Below, piece by piece: positions 1 through 10,840 of a stretch of 64,000 nucleotides of DNA; the stretch's first letter is position 1, and every line of letters begins with the position of its first letter. The DNA is taken from NCBI GenBank assembly GCA_030248215.1, contig JASANG010003532.1, positions 1 through 64,000 on the forward strand. The letters are read 5' to 3'. The notes beneath the pieces were generated by a model. That model did not search any database and was not told the DNA's origin. It worked only from the letters and a program-made list of their open reading frames with translations. Origin of the DNA: Enoplolaimus lenunculus (Eukaryota > Nematoda > Enoplea > Enoplida > Thoracostomopsidae). The position numbers and the translations under genes were made by a program.

Positions 1-1480
1 TGCACAGTATAATGTGAGTTGATCAGAAAAGGGCGGGTGGACCCTGGAAGCGTCGCCACTGATCTGTGGAATCGCTGTCCGGTAAGCCCAAAGCTCGGTG
101 GGTGCAGAACTGGAAGGCTTTAGATCGAGAGGCTTACTTGCGGCGTCGGACATGCAGAAATGAATAAGGTAAAATCGGGATAACTCGATAAATCTTGTGA
201 GGCGAGCATTTGGGTGTTTTAAGCGTGAAATAGTATTGAAACGGATAGAATTGACTTGATTAAGTCCTTTTTCATTCGGTTTACTAAGTTTTGAGTACTT
301 TTGGCAAGGTTTTACTTGGCTGAAAATATTGAACTTACTAGTATAAGAGTTGATTAACTCTGAGAGACTAAATAGTTGATATAACTATTTGTAAACGTTC
401 TGAAAAGTTTAGCCCAAGCTGGATTCAGCTTGGGCAGGGCGGATTTGCCCGGTTTTGCTGAAAATTTCATAAAATTTTACCTAGAATTGAATGTGAAATT
501 TTGGATGCGATGGATGATGCATAGCTATAGTGTGTGTTGAATAAATTCCCTTATTCATTCTGTATTGTGTAAATTGATTAGTTTACTTTGTTTTATTAGT
601 GTTAGTTTTAAAAGATTTGTGTATTACGTGTATTATGTAGCGTTTTCTTTTGTGCATAGTTAGTGGTGGTTTTGTTTAGCGGATATTTTAGTTTTGGCGG
701 TATAATTCTGGACGAGAATAAGGTGTATGTGTATTGGTTTAGTTTGTGGAGTCGGTTTCTTTAAATTTTGGGAGTTTTTTGAAAATGGTGAAACTTAGGA
801 AAATAACTGGTCCGGGATCCGCGGACCGGTTATGCAAAGTAGTTCCAAATTTAGAAGAGTGCGTTTAGAATCTGTCCAGCAGAAAGGATTGACTTTTGGT
901 TGGTGAAAGGTTTGCAATTTAATTTGTTAGTTTTCGTTCTGTTTTCTATATGACTTCGAATTTTGCAGTTGCACAGGCCGCCCGCTTGCGATCGCGGGTG
1001 GGTTGGTCCTGGGCAACTGGTATAGATTTCTGTGGTTGGACAGTTTTGCAACACCCGTGCTGGGCAGGTTTAAGCGCCGATCGGCCCGATCTGCCGCCGT
1101 TACCGATTCCTACGTTTTCAACACCGGAGATAATAGTAAGTGTATTTCACGATTTATTTGGGTGTAGAATCGATTGTCGGATTCGGAATCTGATGGTTTT
1201 TACCCAATTGCATTCAGGTTACCTACAATATTTATGTAATAAAACTAGTCTAATTGATAAAAATGGCTCAAAAGTCTGACCAAAGAAAACTAGTGCCGTC
1301 CTTTCAAGCTCTGGGAGCGGACATACGCGCAACATGCTCAACGTCTACGGATCTCAACCCTGATGCAGACGAATTTCGTCCTTCCAGCTCCGGTGTTCGG
1401 TAGGCGATCGCTCTGCCGGCACCGGTGCCCAAATCAGCGAGCGCACCTAGTGCGGAACGGGAAACCGACGAGGTAATTGT
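1..1480 (+). mobile_element. Fossil 5' leader and first gag-like block of an LTR-type retroelement
   Basis: A moderately GC-rich stretch at the window edge ends in a splice-donor-like GGTAAG near 81-86. About 1.1 kb of T-rich sequence follows, then an acceptor-like TTGCATTCAG near 1208-1217 and a coding block beginning near 1263. That block contains LNPDADEFRP. The same order of parts, and the related peptide LNPLAEEFRP, recur on the minus strand at 31190-32790, so the two are copies of one element family. No polymerase domain is seen. The element is incomplete: its left end lies outside the window and only the 5' portion is present. Which LTR superfamily it belongs to cannot be told from this part. 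Confidence 0.5.
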
Positions 1481-1864
1481 CAGACAGTTGTTTACATGTT
1501 ATTTTGTTAGTTTTCCAACTCTCTTTCTGCCATAAACGGCCTTGACTGCCAGTGCATTTACATTCTTTTAATAAAGTGTTCACAAAACTGGCGTTGTTAT
1601 TGTAAGCCAACTCTAACTGCCTCCACGAAATTTGTATCCAATATCTAGCCCACATTTTTCGATTATTTACCCAGAGTGCCAATTAGACACACACATAAGA
1701 GTCGTATGCGTATATTGGGCTGATCTGGCCGTGGCGAGGTGGATAATCGCATAACTGGCGGGTAATGATTTCTTGCGTTTCTTCTAGTTAAAGTGCTTAG
1801 TCGAGTAATTTTAGTTAACCCTAAGTTAGTATTGCGCACTTGAGCCTAAGTTTAGTTAAAACCC

Positions 1865-2582
1865 CTTAGCTTAAGTTATTATTCCCTTTGGGACGGTGCG
1901 CGGCTCGCCGTCATGCAGCCGGACGGGTCCGCCAGGTACCCGGTCATCCACCTGGTGTCTAATGTGCAAGTCGCTATCGCGGCCTGTTTTATCGGCCCGG
2001 TTCCGTAGAAGTCCCCCATCTTTGTCGTAGTAGTGATTCTTGGTTGTTTTGGTCCCGTGTAAGCCCACCGTAATAGCTGGGAGGTCCCGCCTTCATCTCT
2101 CAGGGTGGCTGTAAAAGGGCGTTTTATCGTAGCACCTCTTTCGCCGGCGCGTCGCATCCTCCTACGGAACCGGACCCGCGGCTTTGCCGCCTAACAAAGG
2201 CGGCTAGGATTCGGCTGATCCACTCATAGGGGTGTATCCGGTGAGTGTGATCACTCGGTGTTTGCGGGTGTCCGTCGGGGAGTCTGGCTGCCCTTTGCGC
2301 AACACCCGCTGGATGGAACCTCGTTGGCGGGATCCACGCTGGTGAGTTTCCTGAATGCGGGTGGGACGGCCACTCTTCGCCGGGTGCCCCGACTCTGTTT
2401 GTTCGCTCTTACTGTGTGTACACTGGACCCTATGGACTTCGCGATTACTTCCAAGGATGTCGATCCAGGATGTACCCACTCCGGACACGGGGAGACCTCT
2501 CGTCCTGGTTAAAGGTAACATCTAGTAAAGTTAAAGGAGCTGAGAGTGGGCAGCATTCAAATTTTCCACCTTTATCTTTACA
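1865..2582 (+). mobile_element. LTR-like segment (3' part) of a second fossil LTR element
   Basis: This GC-richer stretch ends in TTTACA directly before a primer-binding-site-like TGGGGGCTGCTCCG at 2583-2596. The LTR of the element at 19109 is followed by nearly the same word, TGGGGGCTACTCCG, at 20746. By analogy the sequence up to 2582 is the end of an LTR. Its left boundary is not resolved, because no matching second LTR is present in the window. The sequence is otherwise not closely similar to the 19109 LTR, so it is a relative and not a copy. Frames inside this stretch are taken to be LTR sequence and are not annotated as genes. Confidence 0.45.
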
Positions 2583-2596
2583 TGGGGGCTGCTCCG
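2583..2596 (+). other. Primer-binding-site-like sequence
   Basis: TGGGGGCTGCTCCG begins with TGG, as expected for pairing to the CCA end of a tRNA, and abuts the presumed LTR end. A near-identical word follows the well-defined 5' LTR at 20746-20759. The primer tRNA was not identified. Confidence 0.5.
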
Positions 2597-2937
2597 TTCT
2601 CATGTAATGGTCGACATTCTTTCGTTTTCGCATGACCCTGAATCCGTAACTTGGATCAGTCTCGTCCAAATAATGTGCAAGACGTACGTCTATATATAGG
2701 ATATCCTACCCCTTCTACAGTACTCGCCCCCTATTTTATCCTAATCGTATTATATGTTACGTATTTTATTTTAATTTCTTAGAATCTAGAACTAAAAATT
2801 CTTTCGGGTAAAGATTAGTAAGTTTAAGTTTTGATTAGTAAAGACTGTTTATACTAACATTAGCTTTTGCAAAGACAAACCAAAGATTTTAAATTTTATT
2901 TTCATGACTTATATATATTTTATTTTAGTGCAAGGAA

Positions 2938-3191
2938 ATGGTGAAGCGTAAGGGGAAGCGGCGAGCGACCAGTCGCAGGGCACGATCAGCAACGCTAAGG
3001 GCGAAATATCCGGACGCAGTCGCACCTGATCAGGTTCGCGACCCGGAAGTCACACGAAACCTGCAAGAATGGAGTTCGGTGTTCTATGAATACGAAAACC
3101 CAAAAGCAAAAAGAATGGGTGGTTCAGTTATGGATTCGGAGTACACAGTGTACTCTGGCTCGGAAAATGGAAACCGTAAAAAGCAACAGTA
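2938..3191 (+). CDS. Basic N-terminal block of a fossil LTR element, ending at a donor-like site
   Basis: The frame opens at ATG 2938 with MVKRKGKRRATSRRARS, strongly basic, and runs about 84 residues to a donor-like CAGTAAGTAA at about 3188-3197. It lies between the primer-binding-site-like sequence and the larger Gag-like frame at 3749. The non-autonomous element at 19109 has a comparable lysine/arginine-rich block at about 20973-21249, also bracketed by splice-like signals. A nucleic-acid-binding role is inferred from charge alone. It is part of an incomplete element and was not recognised as a known domain. Confidence 0.4.
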
Positions 3192-3742
3192 AGTAATTTT
3201 TGTAATTAGTTATGAGTACTCCCCTCGATCGAGGGACAGTAGCTCATAAGGAAATGTATAGTTGGTTATGATGGAATCGGATAATAAATAGAAGTAGTAT
3301 AAATAAGGAGGTTTGATAAGTGAGATGAATTTTGATGTATAATAAAAAAATCTCGGCGCAAATTTCGACTTGGTAATAGAAATGTTAAAAATCATGGTTG
3401 TAATAACCCCCTAAAGAAGGGGGGATAAAAACCAATAGGACACATAACATCTGAACAACAACAGAAATACTACAGGAACCCTCCTAAAAAGAAGGGGGGA
3501 TATCCAAATATGCTGATCCATGTTGCCTGACGACGACTGACCGCTTTCCACCGACCCTTCATGACTTGCCAAATTCATCCTTTTAGTCAGACAATCAGAT
3601 ATCACCCTAAATGACTTTAGCCCTTTTTGCTAAAAGACTATGGATGATAAAAATGTTTCAGTGCAATATAGTTTTAAAAGTAATTTGATCTCGTATAGTA
3701 TCTCATTTCATTGATATCTTGGATATTACTCAAAGTGACCTC
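3192..3742 (+). other. Intron-like spacer with three short hairpins, inside a fossil LTR element
   Basis: The segment starts at a GTAAGTAA-like donor and ends at an acceptor-like CTCTAG just before the next frame. It is AT-rich and carries three small inverted repeats: CTCCCCTCGATCGAGGGA-like near 3219, and two CCCCCT...AGGGGGG pairs near 3408 and 3481. The CCCCCT/AGGGGG pairs resemble the ends of the palindromic MITE family at 34850 and may be relics of it. No gene is seen. Confidence 0.35.
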
Positions 3743-3748
3743 TAGGAT

Positions 3749-4966
3749 ATGGCTGATATGCATTGTTCGAATCCGTCTGGTCCTGAGCAACCACCATCTG
3801 TCGCTCGAGACCCACTAGCAAGTATCCCAAACCTTGCACCGGCGAGTAACCCAACAACTAACGCGGGGGTGATTAACCATAGTCCACCGCCGGAGTATAC
3901 GGAAGTGAATAGTTTACGTCCTGTACCAGCCGCGGGGCGTCAAGAGTTAGTACAGGAAGTTAGGAATACCGCAACGAATATGGAAGGCCGTGCTCGACCG
4001 CTGTCGCGACGTACTACACGAGGGGTTTCGGACTCTTCAGTTCCGTTTAATATCCAGACTCGGAGTCAGGTACGCCGAGGGTTGGATTACGCAACATCAC
4101 GAGCGGCTACGACAGCATTGTTGACGCGGCCGGCGACAACGGTAACTGCGACTCAAGCTGGCGATCGACAGCAACCCGGTTCGATCGAACCGGTCGGCGT
4201 ACCCACGTACACAACGAGATACGCGACAGGAATGGCGTTAGGAGCTCGACCACGTACAAACGATTATGTCAGAAACCAGGCCGGTCAAGTACAGTGGGGT
4301 TTAGAACCCGAGGCTTCGCTTAGCACAATAATATCGGCAAATAATAACGCAACTAACGTCCCGGGAGGGAATACTAATGTGGTCACTAATTTTGTAGATT
4401 TAGAAAGAATGAGAAGGGTACAGGAAGCGCGGCAGGATGCAGAGTCCCAACAGGAAATATTGAGGGAATGTCGCGAAACTATACAAAGTTTAATGCGGAG
4501 AATTAGAAATTTGGAAGGAATGGCAGATCTGCCATCTCCGGAACAGCGTAACGCTAATAGAATTGAGAACTTAAACGCAAATATGATGAACATGAATATT
4601 GATCAGCTACCACAAGTAAACGAGTTACCAGTACAAATTTATGATAGCGAAGTCCGACAGGAACAAAACTTTGAATTAACTGTAGGCGGGAGAAACAGTA
4701 CACCCATTTCCCAAACGCAGACATGGGACATAAGAGGGGTAAATGAAAATGATCAAGACCAACAGATACATCAAATACCAAACCGACCGAGTGCAAATCA
4801 ATTTCAGATTGATGTATTAAATCAACAATTGTCAGGATACGTCGATATGTATCAAGCTACGACACATAACATGCAAATCCAAGAACCACCACGCAATGCC
4901 ATGGGAAAATTTGAACCAGACACTTATCTGGTTCGTTTCTTAATACAAGAGGCTAACAGAAAGTAG
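3749..4966 (+). CDS. Gag-like open frame of a fossil LTR element (405 residues)
   Basis: A single open frame of 405 residues begins MADMHCSNPS. Residues 1-130 are proline/serine-rich and of low complexity; near residue 47 is PPPEY, a PPxY-type motif seen in many retroelement Gag proteins. Residues about 222-260 form a probable coiled coil rich in E, R and L. The rest is asparagine/glutamine-rich. No zinc knuckle, protease or reverse transcriptase is seen here or downstream. Position behind an LTR-like end, primer site and basic block supports a Gag role, but the protein itself was not recognised as a named family. The element as a whole is incomplete because pol is absent. An acceptor-like site lies a few bases before the ATG. 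Confidence 0.55.
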   Translation: MADMHCSNPSGPEQPPSVARDPLASIPNLAPASNPTTNAGVINHSPPPEYTEVNSLRPVPAAGRQELVQEVRNTATNMEGRARPLSRRTTRGVSDSSVPFNIQTRSQVRRGLDYATSRAATTALLTRPATTVTATQAGDRQQPGSIEPVGVPTYTTRYATGMALGARPRTNDYVRNQAGQVQWGLEPEASLSTIISANNNATNVPGGNTNVVTNFVDLERMRRVQEARQDAESQQEILRECRETIQSLMRRIRNLEGMADLPSPEQRNANRIENLNANMMNMNIDQLPQVNELPVQIYDSEVRQEQNFELTVGGRNSTPISQTQTWDIRGVNENDQDQQIHQIPNRPSANQFQIDVLNQQLSGYVDMYQATTHNMQIQEPPRNAMGKFEPDTYLVRFLIQEANRK

Positions 4967-5920
4967 ATTAAGCTACAAATAAGTTATTCCTAGAATACAG
5001 AAGTACAATAGAAATAAAAAAATGGTCACATCTTTACAAATTCATCTTCCATGTATGGTTTAACCGAGGTGAAAATATTGGAACCGGAGCCGGAGGTGAA
5101 GCCGGACGTGAGGAGAAGTTAGGTTGTTAAAACGATGTTTAATTTTTTGAATTTAAAAAAATATCTACAAGGTTTTCTTAAATTTTTTACACTTATTTTG
5201 TACGAAATATTGGTAAGTTTTCTTATTGAACATTTTTAATGAAAAATTGGTAAGGATTCTTATCTTACATACTTTGAGGTTTGCGCGCTACATACAAATT
5301 TATGTCTGCAGTGGTAGGCATCAAGGTCGATATACAAGGGTTGGTTTCTTCTGGAAAAATTGAGTCGACCGAAAAAAAACGGGGAAATGAAAAAATATAA
5401 AATCATGTACTAATGCTTCCGAAAGCTCAAAAAACGTTAATAAATCATTTGTCTATTAGAAAAATGACATTAGGAGAATCATATTATTATTTTAAGTTTC
5501 ATTGTTTAAAAACACGTCATGATGATAAGCATACTGCATACACTACAGAGCTGTCATAAACCTTAAAAGGTGTATATGCCAGCTAAGGTGCCGACAAACA
5601 TGAGGGGATGAGTCCGATAAAAAATTTAAAAACATGATTTGCAGTTTTATTGATATATGAAAACGAAATTAATGAAAAGTTAGGTTGCGAACTAAACACT
5701 GCGTATATCTACATTAAATGTTGCATCAAAAACAAACAGAAAAATCTCAAATAGATATATAACAATAACTTTAAGATGTAAGAAGGATATAGTAGCTGGG
5801 ATGCAACTGGAATTCTGGTTTGATTATAAAACCAATTGCATAACATAGTTTTTAGCATCGTAAGACTTTTGGAGCGAGAGGAGACGCAACTCAGCTCCCC
5901 CTACGTCCGCCTCCGCCTCG
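4967..5920. other. AT-rich region without a gene
   Basis: Near 5080 is a short GGAACCGGAGCCGG-type GC patch of a kind also seen near 33100 and 62510, probably an old repeat. A second patch with CTCCGCCTCGG lies at 5890-5920. No plausible exon or RNA gene was found; short frames here have no protein-like composition. Confidence 0.5.
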
Positions 5921-6105
5921 GCCCATGTAACGATCAGGGGTGGAGAGTTTTTCTGTGGTACTAAAATAAAGTAAGCATAAGCTTTAGACTTATTTTTTTG
6001 CTAGGAATATGCTCATTCTTGCGCTTAGGTTTAGGCTTAGGCGTAGGCTTTAGGCTTGGGAGTATGCCTATAATACTGTTCTGCCCCTGTTCTTTTTATT
6101 GGCCT
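5921..6105 (+). mobile_element. GGCC-end MITE with TTAGGC-like interior (copy 1)
   Basis: The left end GGCCCATGTAACGATCAGGG and the right end, read in reverse as GGCCAATAAAAAGAACAGGG, form an imperfect terminal inverted repeat. The interior is built of degenerate TTAGGC-like words such as CGCTTAGGTTTAGGCTTAGG. The same ends and interior recur at 39362, 52561 and 57222. No transposase is encoded, so it is non-autonomous. An 8-bp target duplication, suggestive of hAT, is only seen at the 57222 copy. Confidence 0.7.
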
Positions 6106-8798
6106 GAGGAGCTACAGTAGCTTTAATAAAGTGTCGCTGAATTTGGAACCTGCAAACATGTGTTTTTTGTTTACAGAAGTTTAGGAGTGGCATGTATCCC
6201 TTGTTCCTGCGACTGGCGGATCAAAAGGGGGAACCAGGTTTTTGTATTAAAAGGTTTAGCACTAAAATGGCGTATGAATTTTGGCGCAAGTGCTTCCACT
6301 ATATCTCGTGCGGTCCCACAATTTAGAGTTTCCTAAATCCGCCACTGATTCTTTGCGTAAATCAGGTTTCGCCATGACAGAAGCGTGGGAAAAACCAATT
6401 TTTTACGACGATTTCCTCGATGTTCTATTATCACTGATTTGTGAGTATTTTACTGCGACCAAAAAACAAAAGAAAACCGGAAAACGGGTTTTTCGTTGGT
6501 TTTTTTTGTTGCCCAAACCTGGTATATACTATATTTAAGAAGGCATTCGTTAACCCACGCCTTATGCTCACAGAATTAGACTTGAGCAAATTTATACGTA
6601 CTAATTCTTTTGTAGAAAGATCTGTCATATTTTGGTAAAAACGACGCTGAAACTGTGCCTAAAATACGTATGTAAGGCGTTCCAGCTTTAATAAAATAGA
6701 TATTGAACGCCCAGCGATACAAGGCACGCAGCTTCATTGGTCGTATTTCTTTCCTTAACAAATGTACATAAAGCGCTGTAACGGGCTATACACCAAATGC
6801 ATAAGCCACAAAACGAAAATTTTATAAAACGATTTTACTAAAATTGGATTTGGTTTCTAATTTGCTTCGTCACAAGGGTTTTATCACCATTCTTTGAAAA
6901 AACTTATAGAATCAGGTGCGTCAAACATAGCTGATAAAAAATTTCGCATGTTTTAATGCGGTTTCCATCGTTTTTTATTAATTTTTCACCAATTACACGT
7001 GAAAGTTAGTGGCACATAGATTCTATATACGCATTCCCGCAAAATTTTATGGATCTTCTGGTAATTATCTCAACGAAATGTTTGACAGTTAAAATATAGT
7101 ATTACTGATTGGTATCGGATATTGTTTCATATCAGGATATCTGACAATTAAATAGTCAATTTCGGATAGCTGAAACTCGATTTTGTGTTTTTGGGTTCCC
7201 AAACCTCTTTTCGTGTACTGTGCAAATGAATTGTTATGCGTTGCATTGTACAAATTTACGTGCTTTGCATACAGCGTCGTACGGTGACGGCGTCATCAAA
7301 AGCATAGCATCATCTCGTGTAAACCTATATAATATCGCTCACACGTTATAATGCGTGCGATTCGCACAAGAAACGACCCTACCGTTTTGAACAGACGGTA
7401 TATGCATTTCATAATTTTGGCGGAAAGATTCATAATATGGCGATAGAATGTAATTTTAGCAGTAAAATCCAATTTTGGCGCAAAAGTACAAGCTCAAAAG
7501 GCGAGTATTAGAACACAAAACTGCTTTTCATACACAATTTCCACATCAGGAACGAGCTTTTGACAGTTTCCAGCAAAATATAGGAGAGAGAGATGTTTTC
7601 AATAGCATACTGAATTATAAATACTTTTCTGACAGTAACTATGATTGGAAAAAGATCAAAGTCATATAGCGCAAAATTTTACAACCAATATACACCGAAA
7701 ACTCCAAATCTACTCAAAAAATGTGTGGCTGTGTTTTAAATTTTAGCGAAAATTTAAGCTGGCACAAAATTTATAAAATAAAAAAACGAAACCATTCGTT
7801 ACCTTTCCGACATGAATATTTTCAATTTCATTAGATGTTAAGTTTCTAGCTAAGATTCAATCCTTGGACTCTTGGATATAAAAGTTTGATGTTTAACCCC
7901 GAGGGCCTCGCACGTCTTGGTCATATTTTATTGCATATGAGTGTGCCAGGTGTTTATCGGCGTGTGACAGATGTTTAACGATGCGCATAATGTATGGCCA
8001 TTATCTTGCCAAACGCCTATACGTGTGCTCATAAAATTGTTATTAACTTTCATTTAATTACCAAATCATGATTGCAAACCCAGAATAGAGCATAATTACA
8101 GAATTACTTATTATCATACCCCAATCATTAGCCAGGATTTTCATATGGGATGGGCTAAAAATAGGTACCTTGGATATATCGTGCGTTAATCGTACAAAAA
8201 AGTCACACAACACAACAACGTGGGAAAAAATAGATTTTGGTACATATACCACAAAAACAATGTAGTTTCATAATCTAAAAGTACCAATAACTGATGTGTG
8301 GAAAAGAAACGCAGAGGAGTTTTTGAGTATGAATTTATTCAAAAAAGAAATTTTTCCAAAACCATTGTGAGCCTTATTCTCTTTTGAAAATTAGTAATTC
8401 TTCTCGTTTACAGTTGCAAACACTTGCACACTTGCTCACATGTACTAAGGAACGTAGTCTCAAATGGTCAGTTGCTAATAGTTAACTGTAACTTCTGAAC
8501 CATGGAACGGCAAGGTTCCAAATTCAACACATTTTTGCATTTGATTTGTCATACTCTACTTAAACAATTTTGAGATCTGCAACTGAAAGAGTTTCTCAGT
8601 TCAAAGTTATATCTACCATGTCGCCAATTTGTATAATACAGAATTTCTTTTCTTCAGCTTCAGCTATTTCAGTTGTAAAGAGTGCAATTTATTTACGCAA
8701 TGGTATTTCAAATATCCATATCCGTATCGAAATATTTTCCATATCCAATATCCGGACATCTGGTTCCCATCCATAATTTTTAAGTTAATATACTTCAG
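6106..8798. other. AT-rich region with small repeats, probably an intron or 5' flank of the transporter gene
   Basis: No upstream exon of the glutamate transporter was found here. A possible short hAT-like MITE lies at about 6211-6343, with ends resembling CAGTGGCGGAT (CTGGCGGATC at left, ATCCGCCACTG at right). A decayed minisatellite with the TTTTGGCGC theme lies at 7417-7492. Repeated ATATCC/CCGGAT words at 8700-8770 belong to a diffuse repeat also seen near 13130, 14110, 30345 and 37470. The rest shows nothing I can support. Confidence 0.45.
7417..7492 (+). repeat. Decayed TTTTGGCGC-type minisatellite
   Basis: About four degenerate units resembling AATTTTGGCGGAAAGATTC occur in tandem. The theme is the same as the better preserved arrays at 17360, 25574, 27770 and 28228. 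Confidence 0.5.
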
Positions 8799-8993
8799 CG
8801 CAGCGACTCTACCGGTTACATTTCGGAACTTAGAAGAAAACAACTGTGTCGACAAACGCGTGACTCGGTTTGTGCTTCCAGTAGGTGCAACAATAAATAT
8901 GGATGGCACTGCGTTATACGAAGCGGTTGCTGCGATATTTATTGCCCAAATGAACGGCCGCGAGCTATCAACTGGTCAAGTAATCACAGTTAG
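8799..8993 (+). CDS. SLC1A: SLC1/EAAT glutamate transporter, internal exon (NMDGTALYE)
   Basis: The exon encodes about 65 residues from [14 protein letters not shown] through [17 protein letters not shown] to GQVITV. The NMDGTALYE sequence is the SLC1 signature in transmembrane helix 7 that contributes to the sodium and substrate site of excitatory amino acid transporters. It is preceded by a TTCAG acceptor and followed by GTAAAG. The acceptor could be the AG at 8798 or one a few bases downstream, because both keep the frame. The exon ends with two leftover bases that complete a serine codon with the next exon. SLC1 proteins import glutamate or neutral amino acids across the plasma membrane. 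Earlier exons are not visible in the window. Confidence 0.93.
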   Translation, partial: RSDSTGYISELRRKQLCRQTRDSVCASSRCNNKYGWHCVIRSGCCDIYCPNERPRAINWSSNHS

Positions 8994-9421
8994 GTAAAGT
9001 CGATGTTGTCATTATTTTAACTGTTTCTCACATATGAGACATTAAAATGCAAACTGTGTACGTGAAATGAATACACAATGAGCAATCTTGAAATGTCATT
9101 TCTTCATACAAGCAGTGTTAGATTCGTACCAGACATGGCTTGTAACTTCGTGTTCGAGTGTTAAGCAAAATTGTTCATGGAATGGTGACGACAACGGGGC
9201 GAACAACGGAATATTTTCGCGTCCAAATGCCGCCATAAAATTTTACGTTTGAAGAAATTTTTCAAATAATCATATTGCATTAGAGTTCGTATCGATGTTG
9301 TCATATCATGACCAAGATATCCAGGGCAAACCTGTCTCAACATAATCGGAAATACAAACTAACTTTTCGTATGTTTTTAATTTGACTAATAGATAGTTTT
9401 AAATGTTTTTTACTATTTTAG

Positions 9422-9556
9422 CTTAACCGCCACGTTAGCATCGATTGGTGCAGCATCTGTACCATCGGCAGGTCTTGTAACGATGTTAATCGTACTGACA
9501 GCCGTTGGTCTGCCAACGTCAGATGTCAGTCTCATTGTTGCGGTCGACTGGCTACT
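9422..9556 (+). CDS. SLC1A: SLC1/EAAT transporter, internal exon (TM8 region)
   Basis: The exon encodes [20 protein letters not shown] through [19 protein letters not shown], the conserved hairpin-2 and TM8 portion of SLC1 carriers, where the GAA(S/G)(V/I)P motif lies. It starts after a TTTTAG acceptor and ends at GTAAGT. Its phase joins both the preceding exon (428-bp intron) and the next (243-bp intron). The family call is secure. The paralogue (glutamate versus neutral amino acid subtype) is not settled, although the aspartate in VDW plus the next exon DRIRT fits the glutamate-type branch. Confidence 0.93.
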
Positions 9557-9799
9557 GTAAGTCGTTGAATGGGTTTCTAAAATCTTATTTAAGTACTTGT
9601 AGTCTAAGTACTCAATTCCAGACGACAGTTTAAGTATCGGAGCAAAATCAACCCACCAACAATGCGAGTAAAAGTAACCGTTGCGGTTAATGTATTGTAG
9701 GAGGTATACATAGGATGAGATATATAAGCGCAGAAGCAACGAAAGAACGCTTGAATAGTTTTATATGTTCTTAGGTAATTTTTTACTTTTATATTTAAG

Positions 9800-9906
9800 A
9801 GACCGAATTCGTACCAGTATTAACGTACTGGGAGATGCATTTGGTGCAGGTATTGTGTATCACTATGTTAAAAAACAGTTGGATGATCATGACCGAGCGG
9901 AAGCAG
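9800..9906 (+). CDS. SLC1A: SLC1/EAAT transporter, internal exon ([12 protein letters not shown])
   Basis: The exon encodes [20 protein letters not shown] and on to [14 protein letters not shown](M/I)RT.(I/V)NV.GD..GA..V is the strongly conserved end of the SLC1 transmembrane core, carrying the aspartate and arginine that contact substrate and cations in characterised transporters. Acceptor TTTAAG and donor GTATAT bracket it, with one base left for the next codon. The following intron is about 1.9 kb and holds an AT microsatellite, two Penelope-like fragments, a MITE and a hairpin. Confidence 0.93.
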
Positions 9907-9949
9907 GTATATCTTCATATTCATGGTTTTCTACGTTTCACTGTTCTTA

Positions 9950-9962
9950 TATATAGATATAT

Positions 9963-10045
<83 letters not shown>
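9950..10045. repeat. (AT)n microsatellite
   Basis: About 95 bp of almost pure AT dinucleotide with two GATATA interruptions at the left. Tyrosine/isoleucine-rich frames across it are artefacts of the repeat. Confidence 0.95.
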
Positions 10046-10048
<3 letters not shown>

Positions 10049-10442
10049 CGTTTAATTTTGGCTGCATATCCCTGATAAATATTGATTCCAGGATATGAAG
10101 ATTATAGTTCGTAGCTGCTCGAAATAGTAATTGTTGAGCTGCGGCTATAATTTCAAAATCATCAACTCTACAAGCGTGTCCTGATGACTGAACGTGTTCA
10201 TTTATTGCTGATTTAAGTTTCATGCTGGACACGGTAATTTGGAGAGTACGATGTGAAATACGCTTGTATTCACAATACGTTTAAAGAAATGCCGGCCTGT
10301 TGTAGAAGCAACATAATCTAACATACAGTTAGAACATCTATATTTATAAACGATTTCAGAACTCAAGAGTATATGAATTTTTGTCTTTATAGTTAAATAA
10401 AGTTCTAATTTTACTGTGGTTATAAACGACAATTCTTAAATC
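10046..10442 (-). mobile_element. Penelope-like retroelement fragment with GIY-YIG endonuclease
   Basis: Read on the minus strand, the fragment begins LRIVVYN and passes through VYKYRCSNCMLDYVASTT, with conserved Cys-x2-Cys, then HFFKR, and in another frame SAINEHVQSSGH, DDFEI and LESIFIRDMQPKLN. This is the order of the C-terminal GIY-YIG endonuclease of Penelope-like elements (VYKY.C..C...YVG.T, then R..EH, then H, then ILES.YI....P.LN). The coding signal lies in two frames, so the copy is degenerate. No reverse transcriptase is present. It sits in the last intron of the transporter. Confidence 0.75.
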
Positions 10443-10597
10443 AATCCAACGGCTGACATGCTTCATGGCTCCACTTCGAACCGGATCTCCGAATACGAGG
10501 TACAACCCATTAAATTAAAGATCCGTTTTTTCGGGTCACATACAATGTTACCTGAAAAAATAATTAAAAAAAGGTTTTTCGATTAATCTGCAAATCA
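10443..10597. other. Spacer between two inverted Penelope-like fragments
   Basis: About 155 bp separate the two opposite-strand copies. The sequence CATTAAATTAAAGATCC and a short GC patch at 10450-10500 show no recognisable gene or element. Confidence 0.4.
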
Positions 10598-10840
10598 TAA
10601 TATTGATTTAAGAATTGTCGTTTATAATAACAGTAAAATTAGATCTGAATTTAATTATAAAGACAAAATTCCTATACTCTTGAGTTATGCAATCGTTTAT
10701 AAATATACATGTTCTAACTGTATGTTAGACTATGTTGGCTCTACAGACCAGCATTTCTTCAAACGTATTTGTGAACACAAGTGCATTTCGGATCGTGCAC
10801 TCCAAACCACAGTGTCCAGCATGAAGCTTAAACGACTATA
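10598..10840 (+). mobile_element. Second Penelope-like GIY-YIG fragment, head to head with the first
   Basis: The plus strand encodes LRIVVYNNSKIRSEFNYKD, then VYKYTCSNCMLDYVGSTD, HFFKRICEH and SSMKLK. It matches the minus-strand copy at 10046-10442 closely and keeps the GIY-YIG-type YVGST and the R..EH positions. The match stops near 10840. The two copies run away from each other from a shared centre, which could be an inverted insertion or a fold-back rearrangement. Confidence 0.75.

Noticed and set aside
9835-10232. Tyr/Ile-rich frames across 9950-10045
   Set aside because: Produced by the AT microsatellite.
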